Below, one piece after another: positions 31,647-43,024 of a stretch of 64,000 nt of DNA. A program made the position numbers and the translations under genes. This stretch comes from Camellia lanceoleosa. Its lineage: Eukaryota > Streptophyta > Magnoliopsida > Ericales > Theaceae. Position 1 is the stretch's first letter. The number at the start of each line of letters is the position of its first letter. Below the pieces are notes generated by a model. That model searched no databases. It worked only from the letters and a program-made list of their open reading frames with translations, and was not told where the DNA came from. The stretch is from assembly GCA_025200525.1 (NCBI GenBank), contig CM045762.1, positions 194,034,148-194,098,147 of the forward strand. The letters are read 5' to 3'.

Positions 31647-33332
31647 TCAAGAAATGGACAAAAGGAAAGAATGCAACACCCAAATAATCTTTTTAGTGTT
31701 TCTCAAACCAACTTCGAGTAACATCAAGGCGTTCATTAGTTCTGGACTCAAGCAAATTAAATCTCTATCAGGCTTCCGTAGTTCAGAGTAAAATGCTTCA
31801 TCGGAAGTAGCCAGGGTCAATGGTATTGCCAAAAAATCACGAGCCATCTTGGACAGAATAGGATACTTAGGACTTGCTGCTTTCCACCAACTCAGCAATT
31901 TGAAATTCTGGCTCCAGGGCATGACAGGTTCCTCCAAATACCACTCCAATTGTGATTTTAGGGGCTGACTATTAGACTCAATGTATTGGTTATATTCATC
32001 CAGACATTTAAACCCAAAATTAGGGTTTTGGTGTCGTTCCTTGATGTCACTAGCAAGATCATCTTCTAAGTCAGAATAACTTGAATCAGAAGAAGTTGAA
32101 TCATTTGCAGCAGCATTCTCTGCTTCTAGATTGTGGGCTGCATAATCATCAAAAAGGCTCTGAATTGCCTCCAAGACAGTAGCGGCTTGTGAATTGCCGG
32201 CGCTACCTTCATATTTCAAGGAAGCAAATTCTATATATTTCATCTTGCATCGAGGGTCCATCACCGTAGTGACAGCCAGTACCAAAAACATGTCTTTCCA
32301 GTACTTATCAAGTTTCTTCAACATTTTTTGAGCCATAGCTTTCAAAAAACTATCAGAACTAGCAGAATCTTTTGTCAGACTTGCCCGAAGCTCCCAGATA
32401 TTCTGAAGATAGATGCTGGCAGTTGGATATTTTGTTTCAAATAACACTTCTGCTGCATTATATACACTCCCTACAAGTTTACAAACACCCCTAACTTTGT
32501 TCCACTCTTTGGCAGATGGTATGTCAAAACCAAAGTAATCATCTTTTTTAGTATATTCTCCCGCAGACTCCAGTTCTATAGCCTGCTGTAGTTTGTGAAA
32601 TGTTATACACCACAGAGGTAATATTGAGTTCCTCCAGTAAACTAAAAGGCGAACTTTCAAGATAATAAATTGTATCTTCTCAAATGCATCCTCCACCATT
32701 CGGCGAAAAGTGTCTGCACAACAACGTACACAGAAAATCTGACCCTTAAGTTGGAGTGTTTTCTTCTCTTGAACTCTTTTCCTAAGGACCTCAACTGTTT
32801 CATCATATTCTACATGCTTTGCTGAAGTGACAGTGGCTATTTTGCCCTCAAAATCCAACTCAGAAAGAGATTTCAAAATGGCTATTTCAGGGCATTCATC
32901 AAGTGTGTACCAAACACGGCTAAAATTAATAACCCAGTTTTTCAGTTTCCAATCCCCATCAACAAAATGAGCTGTCAGGCACATATAATCATAGACATTC
33001 CTTCCTTCATGCCTTGTTACATCCAAAGACAAGCTGATCTGTCCATCCAAACTTCCCAAAAGTTGCTTAATTCTTGATTTCTCTACCTCATATATGTCCA
33101 AGCAATGGCGTTCAATATTAGCAAAACTAACATTAAATTGTGGATTAAATATGTCAACCAAATCTTTGAAGGATGGATATTCAAAAGCTTTGGGTGGAAC
33201 GTCAGCAGTGCAAGTAAACATTGCAATAGCTCGGTAAGCCTTTTCTTCATCAAAAACATGTTCATTATCATCATCATCACCATTCCAACTTCCGATACCC
33301 CTATTGTCACAGGTTTTGAGCTTCTTTGTCAT
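31647..33332 (-). CDS. SLEEPER-like domesticated hAT transposase
   Basis: This is an uninterrupted 561-codon frame. Residues about 27-260 carry the RNase-H-like transposase fold, with DEEKAYRAIAMF, LSLDVTRHEGRNVYDYM and LTAHFVDGDWKLKNW. About 270-370 is a DUF4413-like segment (AKEWNKVRGVCKLVGSVYNA, KMLKKLDKYWKD, MDPRCKMKYIEF). About 460-540 is the hAT dimerisation domain (WYLEEPVMPWSQNF, KYPILSKMARDFLAIP). The order and wording resemble the plant DAYSLEEPER/RICESLEEPER family, domesticated hAT proteins that act as nuclear DNA-binding regulators. The N-terminal BED zinc finger (about 130 residues) is missing, and no candidate exon was found up to 41300. The last 20 residues (NTKKIIWVLHSFLLSIS) look unlike the family and may follow a frameshift. 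The ATG lies just after a TTTTTAG acceptor-like site. Confidence 0.85.
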   Translation of the reverse strand: MTKKLKTCDNRGIGSWNGDDDDNEHVFDEEKAYRAIAMFTCTADVPPKAFEYPSFKDLVDIFNPQFNVSFANIERHCLDIYEVEKSRIKQLLGSLDGQISLSLDVTRHEGRNVYDYMCLTAHFVDGDWKLKNWVINFSRVWYTLDECPEIAILKSLSELDFEGKIATVTSAKHVEYDETVEVLRKRVQEKKTLQLKGQIFCVRCCADTFRRMVEDAFEKIQFIILKVRLLVYWRNSILPLWCITFHKLQQAIELESAGEYTKKDDYFGFDIPSAKEWNKVRGVCKLVGSVYNAAEVLFETKYPTASIYLQNIWELRASLTKDSASSDSFLKAMAQKMLKKLDKYWKDMFLVLAVTTVMDPRCKMKYIEFASLKYEGSAGNSQAATVLEAIQSLFDDYAAHNLEAENAAANDSTSSDSSYSDLEDDLASDIKERHQNPNFGFKCLDEYNQYIESNSQPLKSQLEWYLEEPVMPWSQNFKLLSWWKAASPKYPILSKMARDFLAIPLTLATSDEAFYSELRKPDRDLICLSPELMNALMLLEVGLRNTKKIIWVLHSFLLSIS

Positions 33333-34125
33333 ATCTAAAAAGAATGCAAAATAAACAAACTATGATGTAAGCAACATTGTTAGGGTGACCACATTTGGGT
33401 ATTATCTACTTTACATAATACTAACAACCACATCATTTGAATTAGATTTGAAAAACCTTCATATGTTTTGGCATGCTGGCCTAAAGTATGTGAAAGTATA
33501 ATGAGTGCCCCCTCCCAAGTCCCGACTTTCATTACTCGTGTTTGAAATTCGTCAAGACTGTCTACTTTTGACTCATGTTCATGTTCATACAAATTTTTAT
33601 TTTAAATTGTAGTCATTCTGAGCCAATTCATGTTTAGTAATCCCTTACCCCTCAAAGTTTGAATCTTGGTATTAACCCAAGCCGAATAATGTTCATACTA
33701 TCTAATATTTTCCTCACTTGAGTATCTATGCTGACATATATAAAGCACACAACTCTCTTAGTGTGAACCCCTATTGTCACTCATTTTCTCATGCCAAATT
33801 GCTCCTATGTAACTGCTTAATAAGTTTCTTATTTCAATTTTTGATATTTTTTGGTTGTTTTTTACAGATGACGATTACAACAGTCAATTATTTTTACACA
33901 TGCATCGAGTGTGTGTTCAACTTCTAGTATACATATATGCACACAGCGCACACACACAAAACCCTAGGACTATGTTTGGATCTTGGATTGAAGAAGGGAA
34001 TAACAAAAATGAGTGAAATAGAAGCTAATTATTTTTACAAATTCCTTCCATTTCCTTTACACTTGACATATTCAAGAACCAAAAAAAAAAACTAATCTTT
34101 AGATTGAGGAACAACAGTTGATCCT
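33333..34125 (-). other. SLEEPER 5' intron/leader DNA beside a retrotransposon
   Basis: There is no ORF of note. It lies between the SLEEPER ATG and the 3' LTR of the degenerate copia. The pyrimidine-rich stretch ending TTTTTAG at 33333-33345 (minus strand) is a likely splice acceptor. ATCCT (34121-34125) is the target duplication. Confidence 0.45.
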
Positions 34126-34589
34126 TGTAAATCAAAAAACAGTAAATACGCAGCGGATAAAAAGTATTTAGATCATACCTTTTAGCGATAGAACCTCGTG
34201 GGTAAATCACGTGCTTCCTGAATCTGATCAATCAACCCAGCAATGGGGTGATATTACAATAGTGAATATCACCCACACAAACCACAGTGCAAATAGCTTG
34301 ATCGTTGTTTTTGAGAGAGAGTCAGAGAGAGAGGAGAGTCTGGGAAAAAAGGTTATGGGTAAAAACCCCATAACGTATCTGATATACGTATATTCAATAT
34401 CTGATTCAATATCTGATATATAACCAAATATCTATCTTATCATATCAATTATATGATAGACATATATATATCTTGAATGGTTATCCAAATAAGTTTGAAT
34501 TAAAATTCAAACTTACATGGATAAGGTTCAAGAGGTTCAGGCTCAAAAAGCTCAAAGGGCCATGCCACATGGGCGCCCAATTTCTAACA
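34126..34589 (-). repeat. 3' LTR of element E1
   Basis: This is 464 bp. It lies upstream of the SLEEPER ATG and in the same orientation. On the minus strand the LTR contains AAAAGGTATGATC, a donor-like site that could splice to the SLEEPER acceptor. The left target duplication ATCCT precedes it. Confidence 0.85.
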
Positions 34590-36059
34590 TCTCCCACTCG
34601 CACATGAGTTGGCATGACCGCCACATCTTTATCTCAATCTCCCAAAAAATGAACAATCTCATACTAGCCAATGCACCGCGACTGCTGAGAACACCTGCAT
34701 GTGGGAGGTCTATACTAGAAACTCAAAATGAGCCAGCATAGAGACATCAACCCAAAAGGAACAAAAATAGTGTCTCATATACCCGGACCCATCTAATTAC
34801 ACGGTCCAAAAGACATCTCTAATCCTCAAAAGAGCATGTTTGACCCTCTCAATTCTTGCAATATATTCACACTCAATCCGCTTCTCATACGAGCGATGTG
34901 AGTTCGGCAATGAATATACAACAGTGGTGGTGTAATACTAGATGATCTTCCCTTTGCACTCATGCCATTTAGTTTAGGATTGACCACTTTTCGGTGATGT
35001 CCCTTAAGGCGAATCATACATAACCGCAGCAACATACCAAAGTAGAACATCAACCCCTTACCTTATGACATAGTCAAAAGTCACAAAAGGGTACATAAAT
35101 GAAAGTCATATCAATAATGACACGTAAGACTCACACGGTGAGAAGCAGGATCCATTCTCTCACCTCATTACTTGGTCGCCAAGCACATGTAGTATGAATA
35201 CATGCTACGGTGGAGTAACTCTTCCAAAAGAGTGACGTCATACTCGATACACCGTACAGATATTAGTCTAGTCGCTTTCTAGCGCCTAACCTGAATTCTC
35301 TATTTGCTCGCCTCTAGGCGCCAAATGAGATCTCGCATCTGGCTAATCATAACAGGCACAACATGGAAAGTGGGTACTAACATCCATGTTTGGTCCTTAA
35401 CACGACCTCATCTTGGTTGTAACCAAGGCAACATGCGTAGTGGATAATTTCAGTCTCTCTTGGTTCCAAACAAAAATAAACCACTAGTCTCATCCTTGCT
35501 CGCTCCTCCCAGCGCCAAGGCGTTGCTCGTGAGTGAGCCAATCTTGCTTGACATCATCATCTGCTAATCATTATGACACAAATCATAATAGTGTCAACAT
35601 CCCATCATCTCATAACAAATAAGTGATCGATTTTTCTAAAAAACGACCACAGTCTGCGCAATTATAGATTCCAAGCATAAGCCTTATCAGCACCTCTTGC
35701 GATAAGCATATACAACGAAATCCACCATTTGCGCCTCACATAAAGTGGTTCAAGATCACTACCTATTGCACAATTACCTCTCTAAAGATGTTTTGGTGAC
35801 CAATTTGCGTTCATTCTTGATGCGCCCAACTAGCGCAGATGCGCCCAACTAGCGCATTGAATCTTACAAGGAGCAAATTAATATACTACTAGTAAAGCAT
35901 TTTATCCACAGTCTAATGAGCAAGGTCAATGTCTATTTACCATTTACCAAAGATAACACTTATCATGCCGAATACGCCCACATAGCGTACTTTAGGCTCC
36001 CACCACAAAGAAAAAGATCAAGGAATATAGGTCATTTGTTTCTCCCAAAGACAATCCGA

Positions 36060-36270
36060 GGATACACTTAATAGCTAAGGCTCTGGCTTTTACCGATAGG
36101 TAAGTCAATGGGTTTGTAATTTTGCATCTAGAATCATTCTAGGATATTCCTTATGTAAGTCATCAAAGACAAAATAGGAATTCTCCCAAAACAATCCCTA
36201 AGGATCGTACATCCGAGCATATAAATTACATCACCCATGTCCATCATATCTAAAATAGAGGACTGCTCAC
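36060..36270 (-). pseudogene. E1 reverse-transcriptase remnant
   Basis: Minus-strand text MMDMGDVIYMLGCTILRD, then MTYIRNILE, and NYKPIDLPIGKSQSLS corresponds to the copia RT block usually written MKDMGEASYVLG. Stops interrupt it after ILE, before MQ, and after SLSY. Confidence 0.75.
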
Positions 36271-37429
36271 CCTAGGTGGCGACAACCCTATAAATTCCTG
36301 GCTTATAATGACTAAGTAAGGAAAATTTTCTTTTAGACCATTGATCATGCCTCAGTGGTCTTCATCGATTATCGTTTGCCTATCATGGCTTGACGAAATC
36401 TAAGAACCACTATTTGGATAACTGCTTTAGGCTGTAAAAGATTTATTGGAACTAGCAACCTTTTTGCGCTCCTAACTTTTCACCATAAAAACATAAGGTA
36501 AATCCCTACGGATCTACTTATCCAATTCTCCAACGAGAAGTTGGGTCACAATATCCACAAATTAATGTTCCGAACTTATGTCAATCATAGCCTAAGTCAA
36601 AATAACCTCACTCCCTAGAAGGAAGTTAAAAAAACCTCACTTCCCAGGAGGAAGTCTTCTCATGGTCTACACTTTCCTCAATGGTGCGACTTTTCGGTAT
36701 CTAGCAAGCCTTATGCCTCAACAATGACTATCCAAATTACGCATAACTTTAGAATAGTTTCACGTCATAATGGGAAGTCAATCAAATTATAGAAATGGTT
36801 AATCCTCAAAGACTTTGTCTTAAACCGCGCAACATTAATCCACTTTCTAAAAACAGGGGACTAGAGCCTTTGGCATTATCCTAGGCTCTTTATCATCTTC
36901 TTGAAGCAATCATGAATATTTCCTTCTCAATCACCCAGTGATGACGTGGAAAATTTTCACATTTGCTACCACGCAACTATGAATGTAGAGTATTCTTCTC
37001 TAATGGAGTAATCCATTAGTAGGCACATATCGCTCCCACTGTCCCTAAGATATTGGAAATTTCTTTTCATTCTCAACTAGGCTACATAAAGCGCTATGCT
37101 TAGAATTCTCTATCTTATAGAGTTCCAAAACTCTATTCACGTCACCTTTACTAAGAAAACTTTATGTGACTTAGTTACACTACCACAAAGCTGCTTACCT
37201 ATATGCATATGACCTGGAGGGTTTACATGACAGCATACAATAATGCGCTATAGAACCCTAGGTCTTAACTTCGCAATCTTATGAGAAGTAAAATAAAGAT
37301 AAGTCTTGATTCTGAGATAAGCCCATAGATGGCTCTCTGCTAACCCATTACTCAAAATGGAGTGTAAAACTGATATGGAGGGCACTGAGTTAGGGATATA
37401 GGCAATAAACTAGTGCAATTCCCAATTGG

Positions 37430-37620
37430 GAAACATTTGCCCATTATCCACCTAACATTAACAATATTTAATTCCTTATCTCTACTACACCATTATGTTG
37501 TTGAGTACTAGGAATAATCAATTTTCTAAGCATCCATTTCTCTTCACGAGTTTTCTAAAATAACTCAAATAGATACTCGCCACCTTGGTCAAAACTAAAA
37601 GCTCGAAAGCTATTTTCCGA
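37430..37620 (-). pseudogene. E1 integrase remnant
   Basis: Minus-strand text FSFDQGGEYLFELF and LIIPSTQQHNGVVEIRN is the end of the copia integrase core (usual wording TPQQNGVVERRN). It has stops in frame. This, not RT order alone, identifies the family as Ty1/copia. Confidence 0.75.
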
Positions 37621-38577
37621 TTGATCTCAACCTCATATGTGCAATGTCAAAAATCATCTCACAACTTTTGACTTATGAGAGATCAAATAGTCTTGACTTC
37701 AGATCGTGTCGTAATCTATACATGTATCGAGATTGAGGCTTAGCTATCATACCCTTACACATATCTAGTCACAAAAAAAAACATAGTGGACTAAATGCGT
37801 AATACAAATGACCTTCTCTACGGCTTTCCTACTTACTTGTCGCACCCATTGCGAACAAAGTTACACATTTATATGAGGCGAGGATGTCTGGCGAGTGGGC
37901 CCGAGAAGGCCTACTCAAACCATCGTGTCATCATCTCATTAATGTGATTAAGTATAATAAGCCACTTGGTTCGTGACCAATGTCATAAACTAATTCCAAT
38001 CATCTTAATGTGTGAGTTCTCGAAGATAAGTTTAAAAGGTTTAGGCCCAACTAGGTAATGACTCAGGACTAATTCATATTCACTAGATCATAAAAGGATG
38101 TCATGGAGATATCAAGTGCGCCTAAGTCGCAAATTTAACTAGTAAGTGCTAATCCCCTGCACCTTCAAGTCAATTTTATTCTCCATACACTTTAATGCAT
38201 CTAGTTGAAAGATGACGATACTCCTCTTGCCATATCTATTTCTCGCTTCATAGTTACTTGCAATTAATTCTACTATCCACAAGAAGGAGAGAATAAACTA
38301 TCAATCTTTGATAGCTCTTGAAGTAACTTAAGCGGGAATTAGGCTAAAGAGTCTAATTCAACACAATGCTCTCACAAGCGATGCGTCAAATTCTTAGAGT
38401 CATAACAACCTTGTCGGCCTTGACCATTTCATTACTATCTTTAGCGTTATGCTTAGTGGTAAATGTTATTCAAAAAGCGTTAGCCTAGCTAAGGAATCAT
38501 ACAAAGAAGCCCCTCTCATGTCTCACACCTAAGTGTGGAAAGCGATGAAGTGTCTGACTTAGACAAGTTGGCAATGC

Positions 38578-38800
38578 TCATAGATTTTGCAGCCACTAAG
38601 CGCTAATCTTTTCACTTAGTGTTAATAGATTTTGCAGTTTCTAAGCGCTAATCTTTCACTTAGTGTTAATAGATTTTGCAGCTTCTAAGCGCAAATCTTT
38701 TCACTTAGTATTAAAAATTTTGCAGCTTCTAAGCGCTAATCTTTTCACTTAGTGTTAATAGATTTTGCAGCTTCTAAGCGCTAATCTTTTAACTTCATGT
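38578..38800 (-). repeat. 45-bp tandem repeat, five copies (E1 gag region)
   Basis: Five units contain GATTTTGCAGCTTCTAAGCG followed by CTAATCTTTTCACTTAGTG. The unit length is a multiple of three, so the array would encode a 15-residue repeat in gag. Element E2 has only two copies (52345-52440). Confidence 0.85.
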
Positions 38801-40279
38801 GATATTTCAATGCACACTATAATAGTGCATGAAATTTTGCTCCATCCACTCCCAGTAATTGGGTAGAGAGCAAAACACTGCTCATACTGGCTACTCGTCT
38901 TACACTTTAATGACTAATTTATTTAAGCTCGCATTTCTTGAATGACGTGACTCTTGAATATTACTTCATCCAATGATGCAACATTATTAAAAGTCAAATT
39001 ACAAAGTCAATCCATGACTCAATAGTCAAGATCATATCTGAGATCTATTGAAGGCTTAATAATTTTATAACTCCAAAATTCGCCAACCAAAACTACGTAG
39101 CATGCCGCTAACCATAAGCGCACACATTAGTTTTATTGTGCCAAATAAGGCAACAAAATCACGGCGACTTTTAGTCATTTTTCTTACTTTGGCTCAATTA
39201 AAGTTTGACCTAAAGACACAAAGACTTTTGCACATCTAAAGAATGGGATTACATTGTTCACATTTGAACATATCTACTAAGTCTAGGTCAACCAAATTAA
39301 CTTCCATAAGTTAAGTCAATTTAGAGAGAAATTCGCATTGGGATTAATTTGATTAGCATAATATAATTTTGCAAAAACCTAAATTAAATAGTGACAATAT
39401 TACACAAGTCGCAAGATCGAAAATCCGCTAAGCTCGTAATCATCTCTTGCGCCACGGTGACAATTATCCAAAATTTAATTTAATTTATGCATAAAATATT
39501 GGTTTTCGAGTTAATCTACAAAGATTTCTCTAAACCGAATAACCTCCCTTGATTATGGCATGTTTAAAAGCATGATAAAAATTCTAATTCCATACAACAT
39601 CATAATGTAGATTCACAATCAATACATGCTATGTTATATTTAATAACGGAATTAAAATAAAAACAATTAATCATGTTATTCTTATTACAACAATTTAGAA
39701 ATTCTAGGCAAAAACAACAACATCTTTGTATTTAATATTCAAATTATGCCATAACAGAAAGTATATCACTTCGAATTTTTACGGTATTTTTACGGTATTT
39801 TTCGAATTTCAAATAACTAATAAACACACATAAAATTAGAAATAAAAATTCAAAAATTGATAAACTGAAACAATATTCAGATTATGCCATAATTAAAATG
39901 TATATCATTACGAAATTTTTACGGAATATTTACAAATTTTACAAATTTTAAATAACTAATAAACACACATAAAATTAGAAATAAAAATCCGACCGATAAA
40001 CTGAAACAATTATACCAGTAAATAGTAAAATATTTCAGAAGTCCACAATAAAAATTTCAATCCCAGAAAATTATTTATGCAATACCAGAATCATTTTAAA
40101 GCATAAAAAATAAATTATTAACACATAAAAAATATTTTTTATTTTCGTAAAATTTTTAAAATTTTACAGAAGATACAAAATTTAATTCTAAGTCTAACGG
40201 TACCAACCATGCTTAAAACAAAGCTATAACGAATAAATTATGGCTATTTAACGCGATTCAGAATTAAAAAAAAAAACAA

Positions 40280-40520
40280 ACAGAGCCTTCTGACCAAGCC
40301 GGTGAAAGCGGCTCGGCTCGCGGCTCGACGGCTCGACGAGGCTCGGCACGTGGCCAGCGTCGTGGCGCCCGGCAGCTCATGGCGATGGGCGAGCCTGGTG
40401 ACTTCATGCGTGATGGCGTCGAGAAGCGGCCGCACGTGGAAGCCGATGCGGTCGATGAAGCAGCGTCTTGCGGCGGTCCGCGGCGTCGGTGGCGTGACGC
40501 CTTCGAGGTTTACATTCGAT
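40280..40520. other. GC-rich patch in the E1 leader
   Basis: A GC-rich island (GGCTCGGCTCGCGGCTCGAC and similar) lies in otherwise AT-rich DNA about 200 bp inside the 5' LTR. E2 has a different, shorter GC-rich patch in the same place (53930-54050). Reading frames across it are not convincing genes. Confidence 0.6.
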
Positions 40521-40702
40521 TTTTATACTTCCACTCCATTTTCCAAAATAAAATCATTTATGGTCTTAAAATTACATTAATAATCATAAAAAATAAAATA
40601 TTTTGGATCTCTTTCTCTTTATAAATATTCATGAGTATGTCGATATATATATATATATATAAATATACACATGATAAAAGAAAGCACGAAAAACCCATAC
40701 AT

Positions 40703-40714
40703 GGCTCGATACCA
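40703..40714 (-). promoter_or_regulatory. E1 primer-binding site
   Basis: On the minus strand TGGTATCGAGCC follows the 5' LTR after one spacer base. It is the tRNA-Met site with one base lost (ATCAGAG read as ATCGAG). Confidence 0.8.
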
Positions 40715-40715
40715 A

Positions 40716-41132
40716 TGTAAATCAAAAAGCGAAGAATACGCATTGGATGAAAAGTATTTAGATCATACCTTTAGCGATAGAACCTCGTGGGTAAATCACG
40801 TCTTCACGAATCGATCAATCAACCCGAGAATGGGGTGATATTACAATAGTGAATATCACCCACACAAACCACAGTCAAATAAGCTTGATCGTTGTTTTTG
40901 GAGAGTCGAGAGAGGAGAGTCTGGGAAAAAGGTTATGGGTAAAACCCCATAACGTATCGATATCATTATATTCAATATCGATATCAATATCTATCTTATC
41001 ATATCAATTATATGATAGACATATATATATCTTGAATGGTTATCCAAATAAATTTGAATTAAAATTCAAACTTAGAGGTTCAGTCTCAAAAAGCTCAAAG
41101 GGCCATGCCACATGGGCACCCAATTTCTAACA
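40716..41132 (-). repeat. 5' LTR of element E1
   Basis: This is 417 bp, shorter than its partner at 34126-34589. Part of the deficit comes from repeated small losses such as TATCGATATC where the other LTR has TATCTGATATAC. The right target duplication ATCCT follows at 41133-41137. Confidence 0.85.
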
Positions 41133-41137
41133 ATCCT

Positions 41138-41340
41138 AATCAGAATGGTGGCAGTACTGAAGAGAAAAAGACAAGTCGATGCTCAAAATAGAAAAGATTA
41201 AGCAAAACTTACCTGTTTTCCGAATGTTTTGAAAAGCTTTTGAGAGAGAATAATAGACCTGTCTCTGTTTTTCGCTTTTCTTTGTTAGAAAGCCTACAGA
41301 GTTCTAGGGACGCACTATTGTCTATGCGCGGGAAAAAAAT
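41138..41340 (-). promoter_or_regulatory. Probable 5' exon and promoter of the SLEEPER gene
   Basis: Minus-strand sequence before 41213 ends ACATTCGGAAAACAG followed by GTAAGT, a strong donor. A CTCTTCAG acceptor (41157-41164) then leads into an exon fragment that E1 has split from 34125. CT-rich leader sequence lies at 41220-41300. No BED-finger coding is visible. The assignment rests on contiguity across the E1 target site. Confidence 0.4.
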
Positions 41341-41720
41341 TTAGTGAAAAATCGTGATCGTCCACGTGTCTTAAATAAAGTATTCAATGTTGAAAAAATT
41401 ACGAAAATATTATAGATTTCAAATTTTCTACTATAAATGATCAAATGTTTTACATGACATAGGACACTCATGTGAGATATTTGGTCAATTCTTCTATCAG
41501 AAAAATTGATATACCAACATTACTCAAAAATTATTAGTTGGTCTTAAAATGCCACGTGACGATACTCCTTACTAATCACAAAGTATTATGCCCCATTATG
41601 TTCTTTAATCACCTAATATAAAATTATGAATCTCACTTCTTCCACCAATCATATTACATGTAAAGTGTCATGTGGTGCTGTCCAAGACCAACCAATGACT
41701 TCTCTCACGATTGGGACTTA

Positions 41721-42082
41721 GAGCATCCTCAGTAGATTTCTTAAAATTTTATTCTAAAATATTATTAAAAAATTCATTTTCTATTTTAATAATTATTTTT
41801 TCATCTATTTTTCCTCAGCAAATTTTATATTCTTTCTCTATTCTAATAAAATATTAATTTTAAATTATTTTATGTTTTTGAAATGGAGGTGCTTGAGATC
41901 CACGATGATGGTTGAATAAAGAGATTTTTACTTTTAAGACCAATAGCTCCCTACATTTAGGGAGCAATTGTAACTCAACTTATAATAGGAGCTAATTTAA
42001 GGGAATTGATGGAGTTGGTTTTATGAGAAAAAAACCCCCTAAATAGCTAAAACACGAAGATAAGAGATCAATGGGGATGCTT
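41721..42082. mobile_element. Tourist-like MITE
   Basis: A 362-bp AT-rich element with ends GAGCATCCTCAGTAG and (inverted) AAGCATCCCCATTGA sits between TTA trinucleotides (41718-41720, 42083-42085). These are PIF/Harbinger features. The inverted repeats are imperfect. Confidence 0.5.
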
Positions 42083-42085
42083 TTA

Positions 42086-43024
42086 GGCACTATTTAGGGT
42101 ACATTATATAAATATATTTTTTTTATTTATTTATTTTTTAATTATATTATTTCTTTATTTTTTTTACATACGTTTTTTTATAAATAATTAAAAAAATATT
42201 TATTTAGATTATTCAAAATAATTTCGTAGAGTCGCTAGGGACCACCGCGAGGGATGGTGGACATCATTTTTTAATCAATGCCCCAGATTCTCTACCCAGG
42301 GCCGGGAAGCACTTGAGGCCTGGACTGGACAGTGGTTGGGCCCGTGGTCCAATGTCTACAACACTACAAATTCGTCAAGACTCATAGTGGGCTGCTCTTC
42401 TTGGTATTTTTTATATACTACATATTTTTAGAAAAAAAAAATTCAAATACCAATTTTTTAAATTTTTTCTCAAAAAAAAAATTATAAGCATTTTTTTTAT
42501 GTTTCCTAAAAAATGGATTGTTTTAGTGATTTTTTTCAAAGTACTTGAAATATTAATTACCAAAAAAGTAGTGTGTAGCCTAACAGGTGAGTTCACTTTC
42601 ATTTGAGTTTGTTAAGCAAATTATAATATTATTTCTTGCTAATAATAGAGACGACACAATTCTTATCTACCACTCCTCTCAACTTTTACCTGTTAGGATG
42701 CTAATGGAACTAGAGTCAAAATTTAGTTCAAGTCTATCTTGAAAGAGCATTTGCAGTTTTTTTATTTTGTCAAATTCGTTTATATCCCCCGTCTAACTCC
42801 CTAGTTGGTAGGGACTCTTTTAATCACACCTATAAAGAATTCCTATAATTTGTCTATAACTTTTTATTTTTATCAATCAAAATTAAATGTTAACATTTCT
42901 AATTATGCAGATTCGAGTCATAAAACATCTTCAAAATTGTGACTAAGACTGTAAATCTACCACTTCTCAAACTCTGCATTAATGAGAGTTTCGTATATTA
43001 AATTACATTTTTTATTCCTCATTA
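42086..43024. other. AT-rich intergenic DNA
   Basis: No gene was seen. A short GC-richer patch is at 42225-42400, and the rest is A/T tracts. It ends at the Mutator target duplication. Confidence 0.5.

Larger units (their letters stand above)
30241..34675 (-). repeat. Right arm of the large inverted duplication
   Basis: This is the counterpart of 1-4365, with reversed order and orientation of every landmark. Its reading frames are better preserved: the SLEEPER ORF is uninterrupted here. The arm ends at or beyond the limits set by the gap and by the window edge. Confidence 0.9.
34126..41132 (-). mobile_element. Degenerate Ty1/copia element E1
   Basis: This 7.0-kb element has LTRs of 464 and 417 bp and perfect ATCCT target duplications (34121-34125, 41133-41137). 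A minus-strand tRNA-Met primer site lies at 40703-40714, and a purine tract (GAGTGGGAGA) lies next to the left LTR. Transcription would run leftward, the same direction as SLEEPER. The interior has no long ORF, but translated remnants of integrase and RT are readable. It shares a family with 47887-54724. Confidence 0.9.

Noticed and set aside
38578..38800. Regularly spaced repeats that could look like a CRISPR array
   Set aside because: The units are directly contiguous with no unique spacers, and they lie inside a plant retrotransposon.
34590..40715. E1 interior as a purely non-coding LARD element
   Set aside because: Translated remnants of copia integrase (QQHNGVVE) and RT (GDVIYMLG, NYKPID) are readable on the minus strand, so it is a degenerate copia rather than a LARD.
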